A stretch of 64,000 nucleotides of DNA from Luteitalea sp. (GTDB lineage Bacteria; Acidobacteriota; Vicinamibacteria; Vicinamibacterales; Vicinamibacteraceae). Positions within the stretch are counted from its first letter, which is position 1, and each line of letters begins with the position of its first letter. The notes beneath the pieces are model-generated. The model had not been told where the DNA came from. It did not search any database and was given only the letters and a program-made list of their open reading frames with translations. The position numbers were made by a program, and so were the translations under genes. Where the stretch lies: assembly GCA_009377605.1 (NCBI GenBank), contig WHTT01000027.1, forward strand, positions 1-64,000, read 5' to 3'. Positions 8,622 to 16,954 of the stretch are shown here, piece after piece.

Positions 8622-10431
8622 GCGCACTGTCGACACCGAGCCGACGACGCTCGACCAGTTGCCACCAGCGCTGTCGTCGATGTGGCGGCTGTGCAAGCTG
8701 GGCTACCGCCACGAGCCGCGGCTGATGCTGGCGGCCTTCGTGTTGTCGCAGCTCGCGGCGCTGCCCGACGCCCTGATCGCGCTCTGGCTGATGCTGCTCG
8801 GCGAGGGCGTGCTCGAGAGCAGACCGGGGCTCGTGCTCGCGGCGGCCATCGGCCTCGCGTTGTCGGCCACGGCCACCTGGTTTCTCCGCACGGTCAGCAC
8901 CCGGGTGCAGCGCCGCTTCCGCGACAAGGTGACGATTGCGCTCGAGTCGCACGTCGCGCGGCTCCAGGCCTCGATTGCGACCATCGCGCACCACGAGCGT
9001 CCCGATTACCTCGATCGGCTCGCGATGCTGCGCGATCAGGTATTCGTGCTCGATCACATGTACATGTCGCTGTTCTCGACGTGTGGCTGGATCCTGCGGC
9101 TTGGTGTGACCGTGGCTCTGCTCGCCTCGATTCATGTTGCGCTCGTGCTGCTCGCGCTCTTCGCGCTGCCCACAGTGCTGACGTCGACGTGGCGTCCCGT
9201 CGTCGAACGCGAGGCTCAAGAGCGTGCTGCGCAGGCCAACCGGCTGGCTCGGCACCTGTTCACGACGGCGACGACGGCACCACCAGGGAAGGAGGTGCGC
9301 GTCACGGGCATCGGCAATCGACTGGTGGCGCAGCGCCGGGCGGCATGGGAGCGGGCGTACGCGCCGGTGTCGGCAGTGCGGTGGGGCTCCGCCATGTGGC
9401 ACACGCTGGCCTGGGCGCTCTTCGGCGCCGCCTACGTCGGCGCTGTCGTCTTCGTATCGTCTGGTCTCGGCGCGCCGGCCGGCGACGTGCTGCTGGTGCT
9501 CGCAGCGGGATCGCGCCTGTCGGCATACATCGGTGCGACGGTTGGCGAGATTGGCTTCCTGCGGGGCTTCTGGATGGACGGCTCGAGACGCCTTGCGTGG
9601 CTCGAAGACTACGCCGCATCGCTGACAGCGTCGGCCGATCTGCCGGTGCCCGCCGCTCTCCGCAACGGCATTCGCTTCGATCACGTGTCGTTTGCGTATC
9701 CAGGCACATCACGCCTGGTCCTCAACGATGTATCGCTGTCGCTGCCTGCGGGTGCGGTGGTGGCCGTCGTTGGCGAGAACGGCGCCGGCAAGACCACACT
9801 GGTCAAGCTGCTTGCAAAGATGTACGAGCCCAGATCGGGCGCGATTCTCGTGGACGATACGCCGTTGGCTCGAATCAACGCCGATCACTGGCGGGCGCGA
9901 CTGGCCGGCGCGTTCCAAGACTTCTTCCGCTTCGAGCTCCGCGCGCGTCAGACGGTAGGCGTGGGCGATGTGCCGCGCCTCGAGGACGAGCCGGCGATCG
10001 TCAGGGCGGTCGGGCGGGCGGGCGCCACCGACGTCGTCTCACGTCTGAAGTCTGGGCTCGACACGCAGCTCGGTCCGACATGGCCAGGCGGCGTCGAGGT
10101 GTCATTTGGTCAGTGGCAAAAGCTGGCGCTCGCACGCGGCTTCATGCGCGACCGCCCCCTGCTCCTCGTGCTCGATGAGCCCACGGCCGCGCTCGATGCG
10201 GAGACCGAGCATGCACTGTTCGAACACTACGCCAGTGCGGCGCACGGCGAGAGAGATGCCGGCCGGATCACGATTCTCGTCTCGCACCGGTTCTCCACGG
10301 TGCGCATGGCCGATGTCATCGTCGTCTTGGACGGCGCACGGGTCGTGGAGGTGGGCACACACGAGGAGCTCATCGCGCGGGGCGGGCAGTACTCGGAGCT
10401 CTACGGCATCCAGGCTGCGGCGTACCGTTGA
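8605..10431 (+). CDS. ABC exporter half-transporter (subunit 2)
   Basis: This 608-residue ABC half-exporter is the partner of the preceding subunit. The membrane domain spans about residues 30-330. The ATPase has Walker A GENGAGKT at about 389 and Walker B LLVLDEPTAALD at about 521. The signature is degenerate, VSFGQWQ at about 498 instead of LSGGQ, while subunit 1 is canonical. Asymmetric signatures are common in heterodimeric exporters with one weak ATP site. ATG 8605 is chosen because GAGGAGG lies just upstream inside the end of the first gene. The longer frame from 8530 would read through that gene's codons. Coupling by the 17-bp overlap suggests equal production of both halves. Confidence 0.9.
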   Translation: MTSSAERTVDTEPTTLDQLPPALSSMWRLCKLGYRHEPRLMLAAFVLSQLAALPDALIALWLMLLGEGVLESRPGLVLAAAIGLALSATATWFLRTVSTRVQRRFRDKVTIALESHVARLQASIATIAHHERPDYLDRLAMLRDQVFVLDHMYMSLFSTCGWILRLGVTVALLASIHVALVLLALFALPTVLTSTWRPVVEREAQERAAQANRLARHLFTTATTAPPGKEVRVTGIGNRLVAQRRAAWERAYAPVSAVRWGSAMWHTLAWALFGAAYVGAVVFVSSGLGAPAGDVLLVLAAGSRLSAYIGATVGEIGFLRGFWMDGSRRLAWLEDYAASLTASADLPVPAALRNGIRFDHVSFAYPGTSRLVLNDVSLSLPAGAVVAVVGENGAGKTTLVKLLAKMYEPRSGAILVDDTPLARINADHWRARLAGAFQDFFRFELRARQTVGVGDVPRLEDEPAIVRAVGRAGATDVVSRLKSGLDTQLGPTWPGGVEVSFGQWQKLALARGFMRDRPLLLVLDEPTAALDAETEHALFEHYASAAHGERDAGRITILVSHRFSTVRMADVIVVLDGARVVEVGTHEELIARGGQYSELYGIQAAAYR

Positions 10432-10457
10432 GGGCGAGCGCGACACCATCGTCGTGA

Positions 10458-10492
10458 CTTGGGTCGCGACTTGGGTTGACATGCGACCCAAG
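10458..10492. promoter_or_regulatory. Inverted repeat over a -35-like hexamer
   Basis: A perfect 10-bp inverted repeat, CTTGGGTCGC (10458-10467) and GCGACCCAAG (10483-10492), encloses a second CTTGGGT copy and TTGACA (10476-10481). A weak CATTGT lies 17 bp after TTGACA. It precedes the shortened ADOP gene by about 85 bp and looks like an operator. No regulator gene is adjacent. Confidence 0.4.
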
Positions 10493-10575
10493 ATCTTGCA
10501 TTGTTGGGTCGGATGTCAACCCGAGGTCCGCGGCGGTGGGCTCGGGGCGGGGTGGTAGCGGCTGGGGGCTAAGTT

Positions 10576-12192
10576 GTGTTCCGCAAACAGAATCGCAGCG
10601 ACCACGATTTCGGCGACGAGGTCCAGGCTCATCTCCAAATCGAGGCTGACCGGCTGATGGCGCAGGGCATGGACCGAAAGGCGGCGATGGCGGCCGCGCA
10701 CCGTGCCTTTGGAAATGCCACCAGCAGCCGCGAACGCTTCTATGAGTCGAGCCGCTGGATGTGGCTCGATCATCTGACGAGAGATATCCAGTACGCGCTG
10801 CGTCAGATCAGAAGCTCGCCTGTCTCCGCAGCAACGATCATTCTGTCGCTTGCCCTGGGCATCGGTGCCAATACCGCAATCTTTTCCCTAGCGGATCAGG
10901 CGCTCCTGCGGGCACTGCCGCTCTTTGGCGGTCTGCCAGCGCTCTACGCGGCGTCCGTGCCGGCCGTGAGCGCGCTCAAAGAGCAGTCGTCTGCCGTCAC
11001 GGCTGGTCTCAGCGCGCGCAAGGTGCTCGTCGCTGCGCAGTTTGCGCTCGCGCTCATCCTGTTGATTGGCGCAGGCCTCTTTGCCCGAACACTTGGCAGT
11101 CTCCAGGCCCGAGGGCCAGGTTTCCCGACAACCAACCTGCTGATGTTCAGCGTAAAGCCTGTGCAGGATGGATATCGCGAGACGCAGGTGAAGCCGCTTC
11201 TTTGGCGATTGCTGGCGGAGCTCCGCGCGTTGCCGGATGTCGAGCGCGTTGGGGCCGCGCGCGATGCGATCGTGAGAGACGGCTCGTGGAATGGAGGCTT
11301 GACCATCGAAGCCAACGAGCGCATCGTCGCGGACGACATTACCAGGAACGCCGTTACTCCAGAATTCTTCGACGCGTTGGGCGTGCCGGTGATCGGAGGA
11401 CGCCATTTCAACGAGACCGATGCGCAAGACGATGCCGAGACGGAATGGGCGCTGCGGTCGGCGATCGTCAATGAGGAGTTCGTGAGACGGTTCATACCCG
11501 ATGTCGACCCCATCGGAGTACGATTGGGCCTCGGCAACCTGCCCACCACGGTCGCGGATATCGAGATCGTCGGCGTGATCAGCACGTACTACAACCTCAA
11601 CCAGCGCGAAGCGGAAGCCGAGGTCTTCGTGCCATTGTGGGAGCGCACCACGGACCGGGCAACCTTCTACGTCCGAACGCGCAGCTCCCCTGAGACCGTG
11701 GTCCAGTCGATTCGCACGCTCGTGAACCGCATCGACCCGACGTTGACGGTTCTCGCGCTGCGCACGCTCGACGATCAATTCAATCGGATGCTCATCAACG
11801 AGCGCCTCTTGGCCACGCTCGCCGGGGCCTTCGCCTTCGTGGCGACGTTGCTGGCGACGATCGGTCTCTACGGGGTCCTCTCCTTCTCAGCCGCGCGCCG
11901 CACCAAGGAGATTGGGATACGCGTCGCGCTTGGCGCGTCACGCTGGTCTGCCGGCGGGATGATCCTCCGCGAAGCAACCGTGCTGGCCGCTGCCGGCCTC
12001 GCGATCGCGCTGCCGGCGTCGTTCGCGCTGGGCCGCCTCGTCCAGAGCCAGTTGTTCGGCGTCGACGCGATGGATGCGCCAACGGTCATCGCGGCCGCCG
12101 CGCTTCTCGCCCTCGTCTCTCTCGGCGCGAGCATCGTCCCCGCCCGAAAAGCCGCATCGGTCAATCCGCTGGACGCACTGCGCAGCGAATGA
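10576..12192 (+). CDS. ADOP-family permease with internal deletion
   Basis: The 538-residue product has the typical ADOP start (HDFGDEVQAHLQIEADRLMA, then RDIQYALRQIRSSP) and TM1 (IILSLALGIGANTAIFSLAD). Right after ALLRALPL the sequence jumps to the middle of the family (LPALYAASVPAVSALKEQSS, then RKVLVAAQFALALILLIGAG). About 250-300 residues are absent: the first periplasmic domain and the next membrane helices. The second half is complete and ends PLDALRSE. The deletion is in frame, so a shortened protein is still encoded, but it is unlikely to work as a normal MacB-like permease. Start is GTG 10576 after GGGGGCT. Full-length relatives are at 2065, 17040 and 50350. Confidence 0.8.
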   Translation: MFRKQNRSDHDFGDEVQAHLQIEADRLMAQGMDRKAAMAAAHRAFGNATSSRERFYESSRWMWLDHLTRDIQYALRQIRSSPVSAATIILSLALGIGANTAIFSLADQALLRALPLFGGLPALYAASVPAVSALKEQSSAVTAGLSARKVLVAAQFALALILLIGAGLFARTLGSLQARGPGFPTTNLLMFSVKPVQDGYRETQVKPLLWRLLAELRALPDVERVGAARDAIVRDGSWNGGLTIEANERIVADDITRNAVTPEFFDALGVPVIGGRHFNETDAQDDAETEWALRSAIVNEEFVRRFIPDVDPIGVRLGLGNLPTTVADIEIVGVISTYYNLNQREAEAEVFVPLWERTTDRATFYVRTRSSPETVVQSIRTLVNRIDPTLTVLALRTLDDQFNRMLINERLLATLAGAFAFVATLLATIGLYGVLSFSAARRTKEIGIRVALGASRWSAGGMILREATVLAAAGLAIALPASFALGRLVQSQLFGVDAMDAPTVIAAAALLALVSLGASIVPARKAASVNPLDALRSE

Positions 12193-12265
12193 CCTCAATG
12201 GTTGGCGACGGCTGCGATGTAGCAATTGGGCAGATCTAAGACTGCAGCTCTCTTGATAGTCAGCC

Positions 12266-12325
12266 GTAGCGCAGGCCTTTAGGCCTGCCTACACCGCGAT
12301 GGGCAGGCCTGAAGGCCTGCGCTAC
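12266..12325. repeat. Dispersed palindromic repeat, family B (copy 1)
   Basis: This 60-bp imperfect hairpin starts GTAGCGCAGGCCTTTAGGCC, continues with TGCCTAC and a short loop, then returns with GGGCAGGCCTGAAGGCCTGC and GCTAC. Near-identical copies lie at 22533-22592, with shorter forms at 22505 and 59221. It fills the gap between the convergent ADOP and exonuclease genes and may also act as a bidirectional terminator. Confidence 0.8.
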
Positions 12326-12353
12326 GAGTACCAACGTCCAGCGAGCGCGGACA

Positions 12354-13277
12354 TCATCGAATCTGGCCCCGAGCTTTGCCCCGCTCTGCGGTCCGGCGCG
12401 CGCTGCCGCGCGTTGCCTCGGTAACCGCCGCGTCGAATCGTGCCGCGATGGTCTCGAATGCAGGCGTGTGACCGTCCCATCGCAGCTGCTCCACGTCGTC
12501 AAAGAGCTTCACGTTGGTTTTGAGGGTGGCGAGGGTTCGAAACAGGAGGGCGTGATCGCGCTCGCGGGAGAGCGTGAGGGCCAGGCCGCCGGCGTTGGCG
12601 ACGTTCACGCGCCACTCGCGCCAATCGGGCGGGATCGCTTCGAGATGGCCAAACTTGGCGAGCACCGCTGCGGAAGACTTCGGGCCCCAGCCGCGTAGAC
12701 CAGGATAACCATCGGACGCGTCGCCGACCAGCGCCAGGTAGTCCGGAATCGACTCCGGTGAGACACCAAACTTCTGGACCACGCCTGCCTCGTCGCAGAG
12801 AACGCCGGTCCGGCGATTCAGCTGCACGATCCGAGTGCCACGCACGCATTGGGCGAGGTCCTTGTCCGGCGTGCAGATGATCACGCGCTCGACCCGCGTA
12901 TCCCTCGCGGCCGCCACGGCCGCCGCCGCAAGCGCATCGTCCGCCTCGAGCTCCACCATCGGCCAGACGATGATGCCTGCGGCTGAGAGCGTTTCTTCGA
13001 GGAGCGGAAACTGGGCGAGCAGCTCCGGCTCTACGCCTTCGCCCGTCTTATAACCCGGCCAGAGCTCGTTGCGAAACGATTCGATGACATGATCGGTCGC
13101 CGCACCGACGTGGGTGGCGCCACCGCTGACCATGTTCAGCACCGATGTGACAACCCCGCGCACGGCAGCGATCTCCCGCCCGTCTTGATCCCGCGCGGAC
13201 GGCAGGGCGTAGTAGTGCCGGAATAGCTCGTATGTGCCATCGATGAGATGGACGTCCAGAGTGCAGCTCCCGCACAA
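12354..13277 (-). CDS. 5'-3' exonuclease (Pol I N-domain/flap endonuclease family)
   Basis: This 307-residue protein resembles the stand-alone 5'-3' exonuclease related to the N-terminal domain of DNA polymerase I. Acidic metal-binding motifs are visible: LIDGTYELFRHYYA near the N-terminus, VELEADDALAAAA and CTPDKDLAQCV (about 107-145), and VGDASDGYPGLRGWGPKSSA (about 188-207), which holds the helix-hairpin-helix with the catalytic Asp pair. It should remove 5' flaps or RNA primers, or act in repair. The start is uncertain: TTG at 13277 is the only in-frame initiator just upstream of the conserved LIDGTY, and no ATG is close. Confidence 0.85.
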   Translation of the reverse strand: MCGSCTLDVHLIDGTYELFRHYYALPSARDQDGREIAAVRGVVTSVLNMVSGGATHVGAATDHVIESFRNELWPGYKTGEGVEPELLAQFPLLEETLSAAGIIVWPMVELEADDALAAAAVAAARDTRVERVIICTPDKDLAQCVRGTRIVQLNRRTGVLCDEAGVVQKFGVSPESIPDYLALVGDASDGYPGLRGWGPKSSAAVLAKFGHLEAIPPDWREWRVNVANAGGLALTLSRERDHALLFRTLATLKTNVKLFDDVEQLRWDGHTPAFETIAARFDAAVTEATRGSARRTAERGKARGQIR

Positions 13278-13340
13278 CCCTACAAGAGCCCGTGTGCTCC
13301 GATCAACTCTTCGGCTTCACCGTAGTAGCGTTGGAGATGT

Positions 13341-13532
13341 CTAGAAGCAAGCCTGAACGCACATCAGTTTAGGGAAGATAATCTGCAGCAAGGTGCAGGG
13401 ATTCCAGCAGGCTTCCGGGCCGGCCGCCGCGACCGCTGCGTGCGCCGGTGTCGCCAACAGGACGACGGCCATCAACAACATGCCGAGAACGACCATCTTC
13501 GCGGTGAGCCTGCGGAGCTCGGGTCTGGTCAT
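13341..13532 (-). CDS. Small secreted twin-CX3C peptide
   Basis: The 63-residue precursor starts at ATG 13532, with AGGAGG 6 nt upstream. A longer frame starts at 13553, but the Shine-Dalgarno sequence decides. The precursor has a clear signal peptide: basic n-region (MTRPELRRLTAK), hydrophobic core (MVVLGMLLMAVVLLA) and cleavage after TPAHA. The predicted mature part is 31 residues with exactly four cysteines as CWNPC and CVQAC, that is C-X3-C-X11-C-X3-C, ending QACF. Twin CX3C spacing is typical of disulfide-stapled helical hairpins. No family was recognised and nothing nearby shows a modification or export function. It could be a peptide toxin, a signal or a small envelope protein. Confidence 0.65.
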   Translation of the reverse strand: MTRPELRRLTAKMVVLGMLLMAVVLLATPAHAAVAAAGPEACWNPCTLLQIIFPKLMCVQACF

Positions 13533-13663
13533 GAACGACCTCCTGATAGGCAATTACTATACCCTGTTCCAGTATGCTGTCAACGCAGTTGCCGCCCTCC
13601 GCTACCCAGCGGCAAGGCGGGCTTGTCCCGCACGAACCCGGTGAAGACTGTTCGCTCATGGTC

Positions 13664-13782
13664 CTACGCAATTGAGCGAAGCAGTCCTCCCTCAGCGCGA
13701 AGCGCGGCGCCGTTGGTAGCCGATGACAGCGGGCTCGCGAGATACGCCACCATCGTCGCGATCTCTCGCGGATCAATCACTC
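13664..13782 (-). pseudogene. Remnant of a short-chain dehydrogenase C-terminus
   Basis: About 39 residues, starting RVIDPREIATMVAYL and ending ALRAEGGLLRSIA with a normal stop (TAG 13664-13666), match the C-terminal end of SDR oxidoreductases (VAYLASPLSSATNGAALR). The Rossmann fold and catalytic Tyr-Lys part are gone. The remnant abuts the stop of the TauE-like gene, so a deletion or insertion fused the two loci. Confidence 0.7.
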
Positions 13783-14532
13783 TCAGTCGGTCAACCACAG
13801 GAGGATCGCAAAGAAGACAATCGTCACCGTCACGGCGCGCTGGAGCCAACGATGCCCCTTGAGCACGGTCATGCGCGCGCCCAGGACACCGCCTGCCGTG
13901 TAGCCGGCAGCGAGCGCGAGGCCGAGCGGCCAGTGGACATTGCCGGTGCCGGCGAAGATGCCGAGCGACAGGAGCGTTTGGAGCAGGATTGCGAGCACTT
14001 TGACGGCGTTCCCGCGCACGAGATCCAGGCCTGCGGTGGTCGTGAGCGCGAGGAGGAGGAATCCGACGCCGGCCTGGAGGAATCCGCCATAGATGCCCGC
14101 GCCGAAGAAGCCGACCACGCTCGCCCAGTGCCCGGGAGGACGCGGCTCGCTCCGGACGGCCGCGCCCAGCGCATCGCGCCAGAGCGTCCAGACCGTCAGC
14201 GCGAGCATAGACGAGGCGAGGATGCGCCGGAAGGCGAGGTCTGGCACGACCAGGGCGGCGCACGTGCCCACCGCGGCACCAGCGAGGATGGGCATGCTGG
14301 CAGCAAGAGCCCACCGCCAGTCCATCACGCGATACGCGTGGAAGCTCAAGACGGCGCTCACGCTTTGCGCGAGGACCCCCACACGGTTCGTGCCGTTGGC
14401 CACACCAGCGGGCAGGCCCAAGAACAGAAGGATTGGCAGCGTCAGGAACGAGCCGCCGCCCGCGAAGACGTTGAGCGTGCCCGCGACCAGGCCCGCTGCT
14501 GCGCACACGGTGTAGGCAGCCAGGTCGCTCAC
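13783..14532 (-). CDS. TauE/SafE-family sulfite/anion exporter
   Basis: The 249-residue membrane protein has about eight helices and the two inverted TauE/SafE halves. Half one has FAGGGSFLTLPILLFLGLPA and GVANGTNRVGVLAQS; half two has GFFGAGIYGGFLQAGVGFLL and DLVRGNAVKVLAILL. The family moves sulfite, sulfoacetate or related organosulfur anions across the inner membrane. The substrate is not predictable here. Start GTG 14532 overlaps the stop of the MgtE gene by 4 bp (GTGA), so it should be translationally coupled. The open frame extends further upstream, but only as antisense of the mgtE frame. Confidence 0.88.
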   Translation of the reverse strand: MSDLAAYTVCAAAGLVAGTLNVFAGGGSFLTLPILLFLGLPAGVANGTNRVGVLAQSVSAVLSFHAYRVMDWRWALAASMPILAGAAVGTCAALVVPDLAFRRILASSMLALTVWTLWRDALGAAVRSEPRPPGHWASVVGFFGAGIYGGFLQAGVGFLLLALTTTAGLDLVRGNAVKVLAILLQTLLSLGIFAGTGNVHWPLGLALAAGYTAGGVLGARMTVLKGHRWLQRAVTVTIVFFAILLWLTD

Positions 14533-15962
14533 AGCAGGAACATCTGCGCCAGGCCCAGAAAGAGCAGGAAGCCCATGCTGTCCGTGATGAAGGTCAGAAG
14601 GACACTGGCGCCCTGCACGGGATCGCGACCAGTACGTTGCAAGGCCAAGGGCACGGCGATGCCGACCAGCGCGGCGACCAAGAGATTGAGGAACACGGCG
14701 GACGCCATGACGAGACCGAGCGACGCGCTCCGATAGATGGCGAGCGCGAAGAAGCCCACCAGGAGGCCCCACAACACGCCGTTCAGCAGCGAGACCAGCA
14801 CCTCCTTGCGAACGAGATATCGGGCATTGCCCAACTGGATCTGATCGAGCGCCAGACCGCGCACGACCAAGGCGACGGTCTGGTTGCCCGTGTTCCCGCC
14901 CACGCTCGCGACGATGGGCATGAGCGTCGCCAGCGCGACGAGCTGCTCGATGGTGTGCTCGAACAGGCCAATCACGCGGGAAGCCACGAAAGCCGTGAGC
15001 AAGTTGACCATCAGCCACGGCCAGCGGTTGCGCGCCGAGTCCATGACCGATGCGAACAGATCCTCGTCGCCGCTCAGCCCCGCGCGCTTGAGCGTGCGTC
15101 GATCGGATTCAGCACGCACCCAATCCATCACCACGTCCACGCTGAGCCGCCCCACCAGCTTCCCGCGGTCGTCGATGACCGGAGCGGAGATCAAATCGTA
15201 TCGCTCGAACGCCTTTACGGCAGAGTCGATCGGCTCGTCCGGCTTGAACGTCACGATATCCGTCGTCATCACGCCTGCAATCGGCGCCTGCGGATCGTGA
15301 CGGAGAAAATCCGCCAGTGACACGGCGCCGCGCAGGACGTTGCGCACGTCGACGACGTAGAGGCGGTCGGTGTGGTCGGGCAACGGGCCGCGCTGCCGCA
15401 AGTCGCCCATCGCTTCCTGCAGCGTTCCCGACTCCCGCACGTCCGCGACCTCGCCGCTCATCAGGTGACCGATGCTGTCCTCTGGATAGGCGACCGTCGC
15501 CCGCAGAAAGCTCTGGTCCCCCGCGTCGAGGGATCGTGACGCCTCATGCCAGACCTCGTCCGGGACCGCGTCCTTCAGATACGCCAAGTCGTCGGCATCG
15601 AGCACGCGAAGCGCGGCCACGAGCGTAGCATGAGGCAACTCCTCCACGAGCGACCTTCGCACGCCTTCGGACACCTCGACCAGCACTTGTCCCTTCAGCT
15701 CGGTCGGCGTTTGGCTCCAGACCAGGTGCCGATCGTCGCGCGGGAGGGTCTCCAGAATGAAGGCGAGATCCGCCGGATGCAGCGTGCGGAGTCGACCGTG
15801 GAGCTCCGCCAGGTTCTGCCGATGCTGGAGGTTCTCCAACAGGTCGCGACGCGATCCCTCCTGCCGGTGGATCAGCGTGTCGAGAACCCGATGCGTCTCC
15901 AGCAGGCGCGTCACCTCGCCGAGGCTGGCCTGCAGGCGATCCTCTGGGCGTCCAATCTGCAT
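14529..15962 (-). CDS. mgtE: MgtE-type magnesium transporter
   Basis: The 477-residue protein has the MgtE architecture. The cytosolic N-domain of helical repeats covers about residues 30-150 (LHPADLAFILETLPRDDR). Two CBS domains follow at about 155-280 (SIGHLMSGEVADVRE and IAGVMTTDIVTFKPDEPIDS). The five-helix membrane domain starts near 310 (RNRWPWLMVNLLTAFVASRV) and includes PIVASVGGNTGNQT and the pore motif FITDSMGFLLFL, whose Asp binds Mg2+ in the family. It imports Mg2+ and closes when cytosolic Mg2+ loads the N and CBS domains. It is the first gene of a two-gene unit with the TauE-like exporter. Start is ATG 15962. Confidence 0.93.
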   Translation of the reverse strand: MQIGRPEDRLQASLGEVTRLLETHRVLDTLIHRQEGSRRDLLENLQHRQNLAELHGRLRTLHPADLAFILETLPRDDRHLVWSQTPTELKGQVLVEVSEGVRRSLVEELPHATLVAALRVLDADDLAYLKDAVPDEVWHEASRSLDAGDQSFLRATVAYPEDSIGHLMSGEVADVRESGTLQEAMGDLRQRGPLPDHTDRLYVVDVRNVLRGAVSLADFLRHDPQAPIAGVMTTDIVTFKPDEPIDSAVKAFERYDLISAPVIDDRGKLVGRLSVDVVMDWVRAESDRRTLKRAGLSGDEDLFASVMDSARNRWPWLMVNLLTAFVASRVIGLFEHTIEQLVALATLMPIVASVGGNTGNQTVALVVRGLALDQIQLGNARYLVRKEVLVSLLNGVLWGLLVGFFALAIYRSASLGLVMASAVFLNLLVAALVGIAVPLALQRTGRDPVQGASVLLTFITDSMGFLLFLGLAQMFLL

Positions 15963-16060
15963 AGGTGCTCCGCGGGTTCGGTGCTCTTGACAAGCCGACG
16001 AGGGGCGTGACGACCCCTCGCGGCAAGGCGCAGCGAAGTATCGCGGACGCCTCGGTGAGA

Positions 16061-16153
16061 TAACGGCCGCCTCGGCGAGGCGGCCCTACCACCGCCGTGG
16101 TAGGGCGCGTTCGCCGAACCATGATGGTAGGGCGCGTTCGCCGAACGCGCCGT
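16061..16153. repeat. Dispersed palindromic repeat, family A (copy 2)
   Basis: Three modules lie in a row: ACGGCCGCCTCGGCGAGGCG ending in GCCCTACC, then two GGTAGGGCGCGTTCGCCGAA modules, the second completing the ACGCGCC arm. They lie between the mgtE start and the 3' end of the HAD gene. The doubled module suggests growth by local duplication. Confidence 0.85.
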
Positions 16154-16175
16154 GGCGGCGGCAATGACATCGCGA

Positions 16176-16916
16176 TCAGACCGCGGGATGTTCGCGCGAC
16201 CGAGCGACGAGATCCGCCACGGCCCACAGATCGGGCGCCCGCTCGCAGTCGAGGGACGGCCAATCATGGAACGGGTCGAGCAGCAGAGCGTGCAGGCCAG
16301 CACCACGCGCACCCGCAACATCGGCATGATAGAGGTCGCCGACGTGCAGGGTGCGATCCGGCTGCGCGCCGCATGCCTCGATCGCTCGATGAAAGATACG
16401 CGGGTCCGGTTTTTCATAGCCGGCGATTGTCGAGTCGATCACCACCGAGAGATACGACCTGAGCCCGGCGGCCTCCAAGCTTCGTTCAGCCGTGCCGTCG
16501 GAGTTGCTCACGACCGCGAGCGTCACCCCCAGATCGCGGAGCTTTGCCAACGCGTCCGGTACACGGGGCATGACCGACCGCCACAGGTCGCTGGCGCGGC
16601 CGTCGGGGCGGAGTACTGTCCCGAGCTCTGCGACCAGCGACTCGAGGTCGGAAGCAGGCAAGGCTGTCGTGGCGTCGAGCTTGCTAAACATCGCGAACAG
16701 ATAGGCCCCAAAGAGGTCGACACCCTCGCTGATGCCATCGACGAATAGCCGTTGCGAGAATTGGGGCCGCGCCGCGGCTTCAGCGCGTCGCAGCGCGTCC
16801 GGCAGGCAGACAAGCCGGCGGGATGCGAGCTCTGACGCGACCCAATCGAAGTCGATCGAAATCAATGTATTGCCGGAGTCGAGAAAGATGGTGTCGATCT
16901 GCGTGTATGGAATCAC
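16176..16916 (-). CDS. HAD-superfamily hydrolase (subfamily IA-like)
   Basis: The 246-residue protein has a Rossmann core with a helical cap. Motif I is FLDSGNTL, where the usual second Asp (DxD) is replaced by Gly. Motif II is VVSNSDG, motif III lies around YEKPDPRIF (the Lys), and motif IV is HVGDLYHADVAGARGAG. Phosphoglycolate-phosphatase-like or dehalogenase-like activity is the family norm. The missing second Asp argues against ordinary phosphatase chemistry or for a divergent mechanism. The start is GTG 16916 with GGAG 8 nt upstream. The longer open frame to 17036 runs through a tandem repeat and is not supported. Confidence 0.8.
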   Translation of the reverse strand: MIPYTQIDTIFLDSGNTLISIDFDWVASELASRRLVCLPDALRRAEAAARPQFSQRLFVDGISEGVDLFGAYLFAMFSKLDATTALPASDLESLVAELGTVLRPDGRASDLWRSVMPRVPDALAKLRDLGVTLAVVSNSDGTAERSLEAAGLRSYLSVVIDSTIAGYEKPDPRIFHRAIEACGAQPDRTLHVGDLYHADVAGARGAGLHALLLDPFHDWPSLDCERAPDLWAVADLVARSREHPAV

Positions 16917-16954
16917 CGTAGGTTTCTCCAAGGCGACGTGGCACAATAAAAATC

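Noticed and set aside
12266-12325. Intrinsic terminator
   Set aside because: It forms a hairpin, but no U-run follows and the same unit recurs at other places as a dispersed repeat; a terminator role is only possible, not shown.
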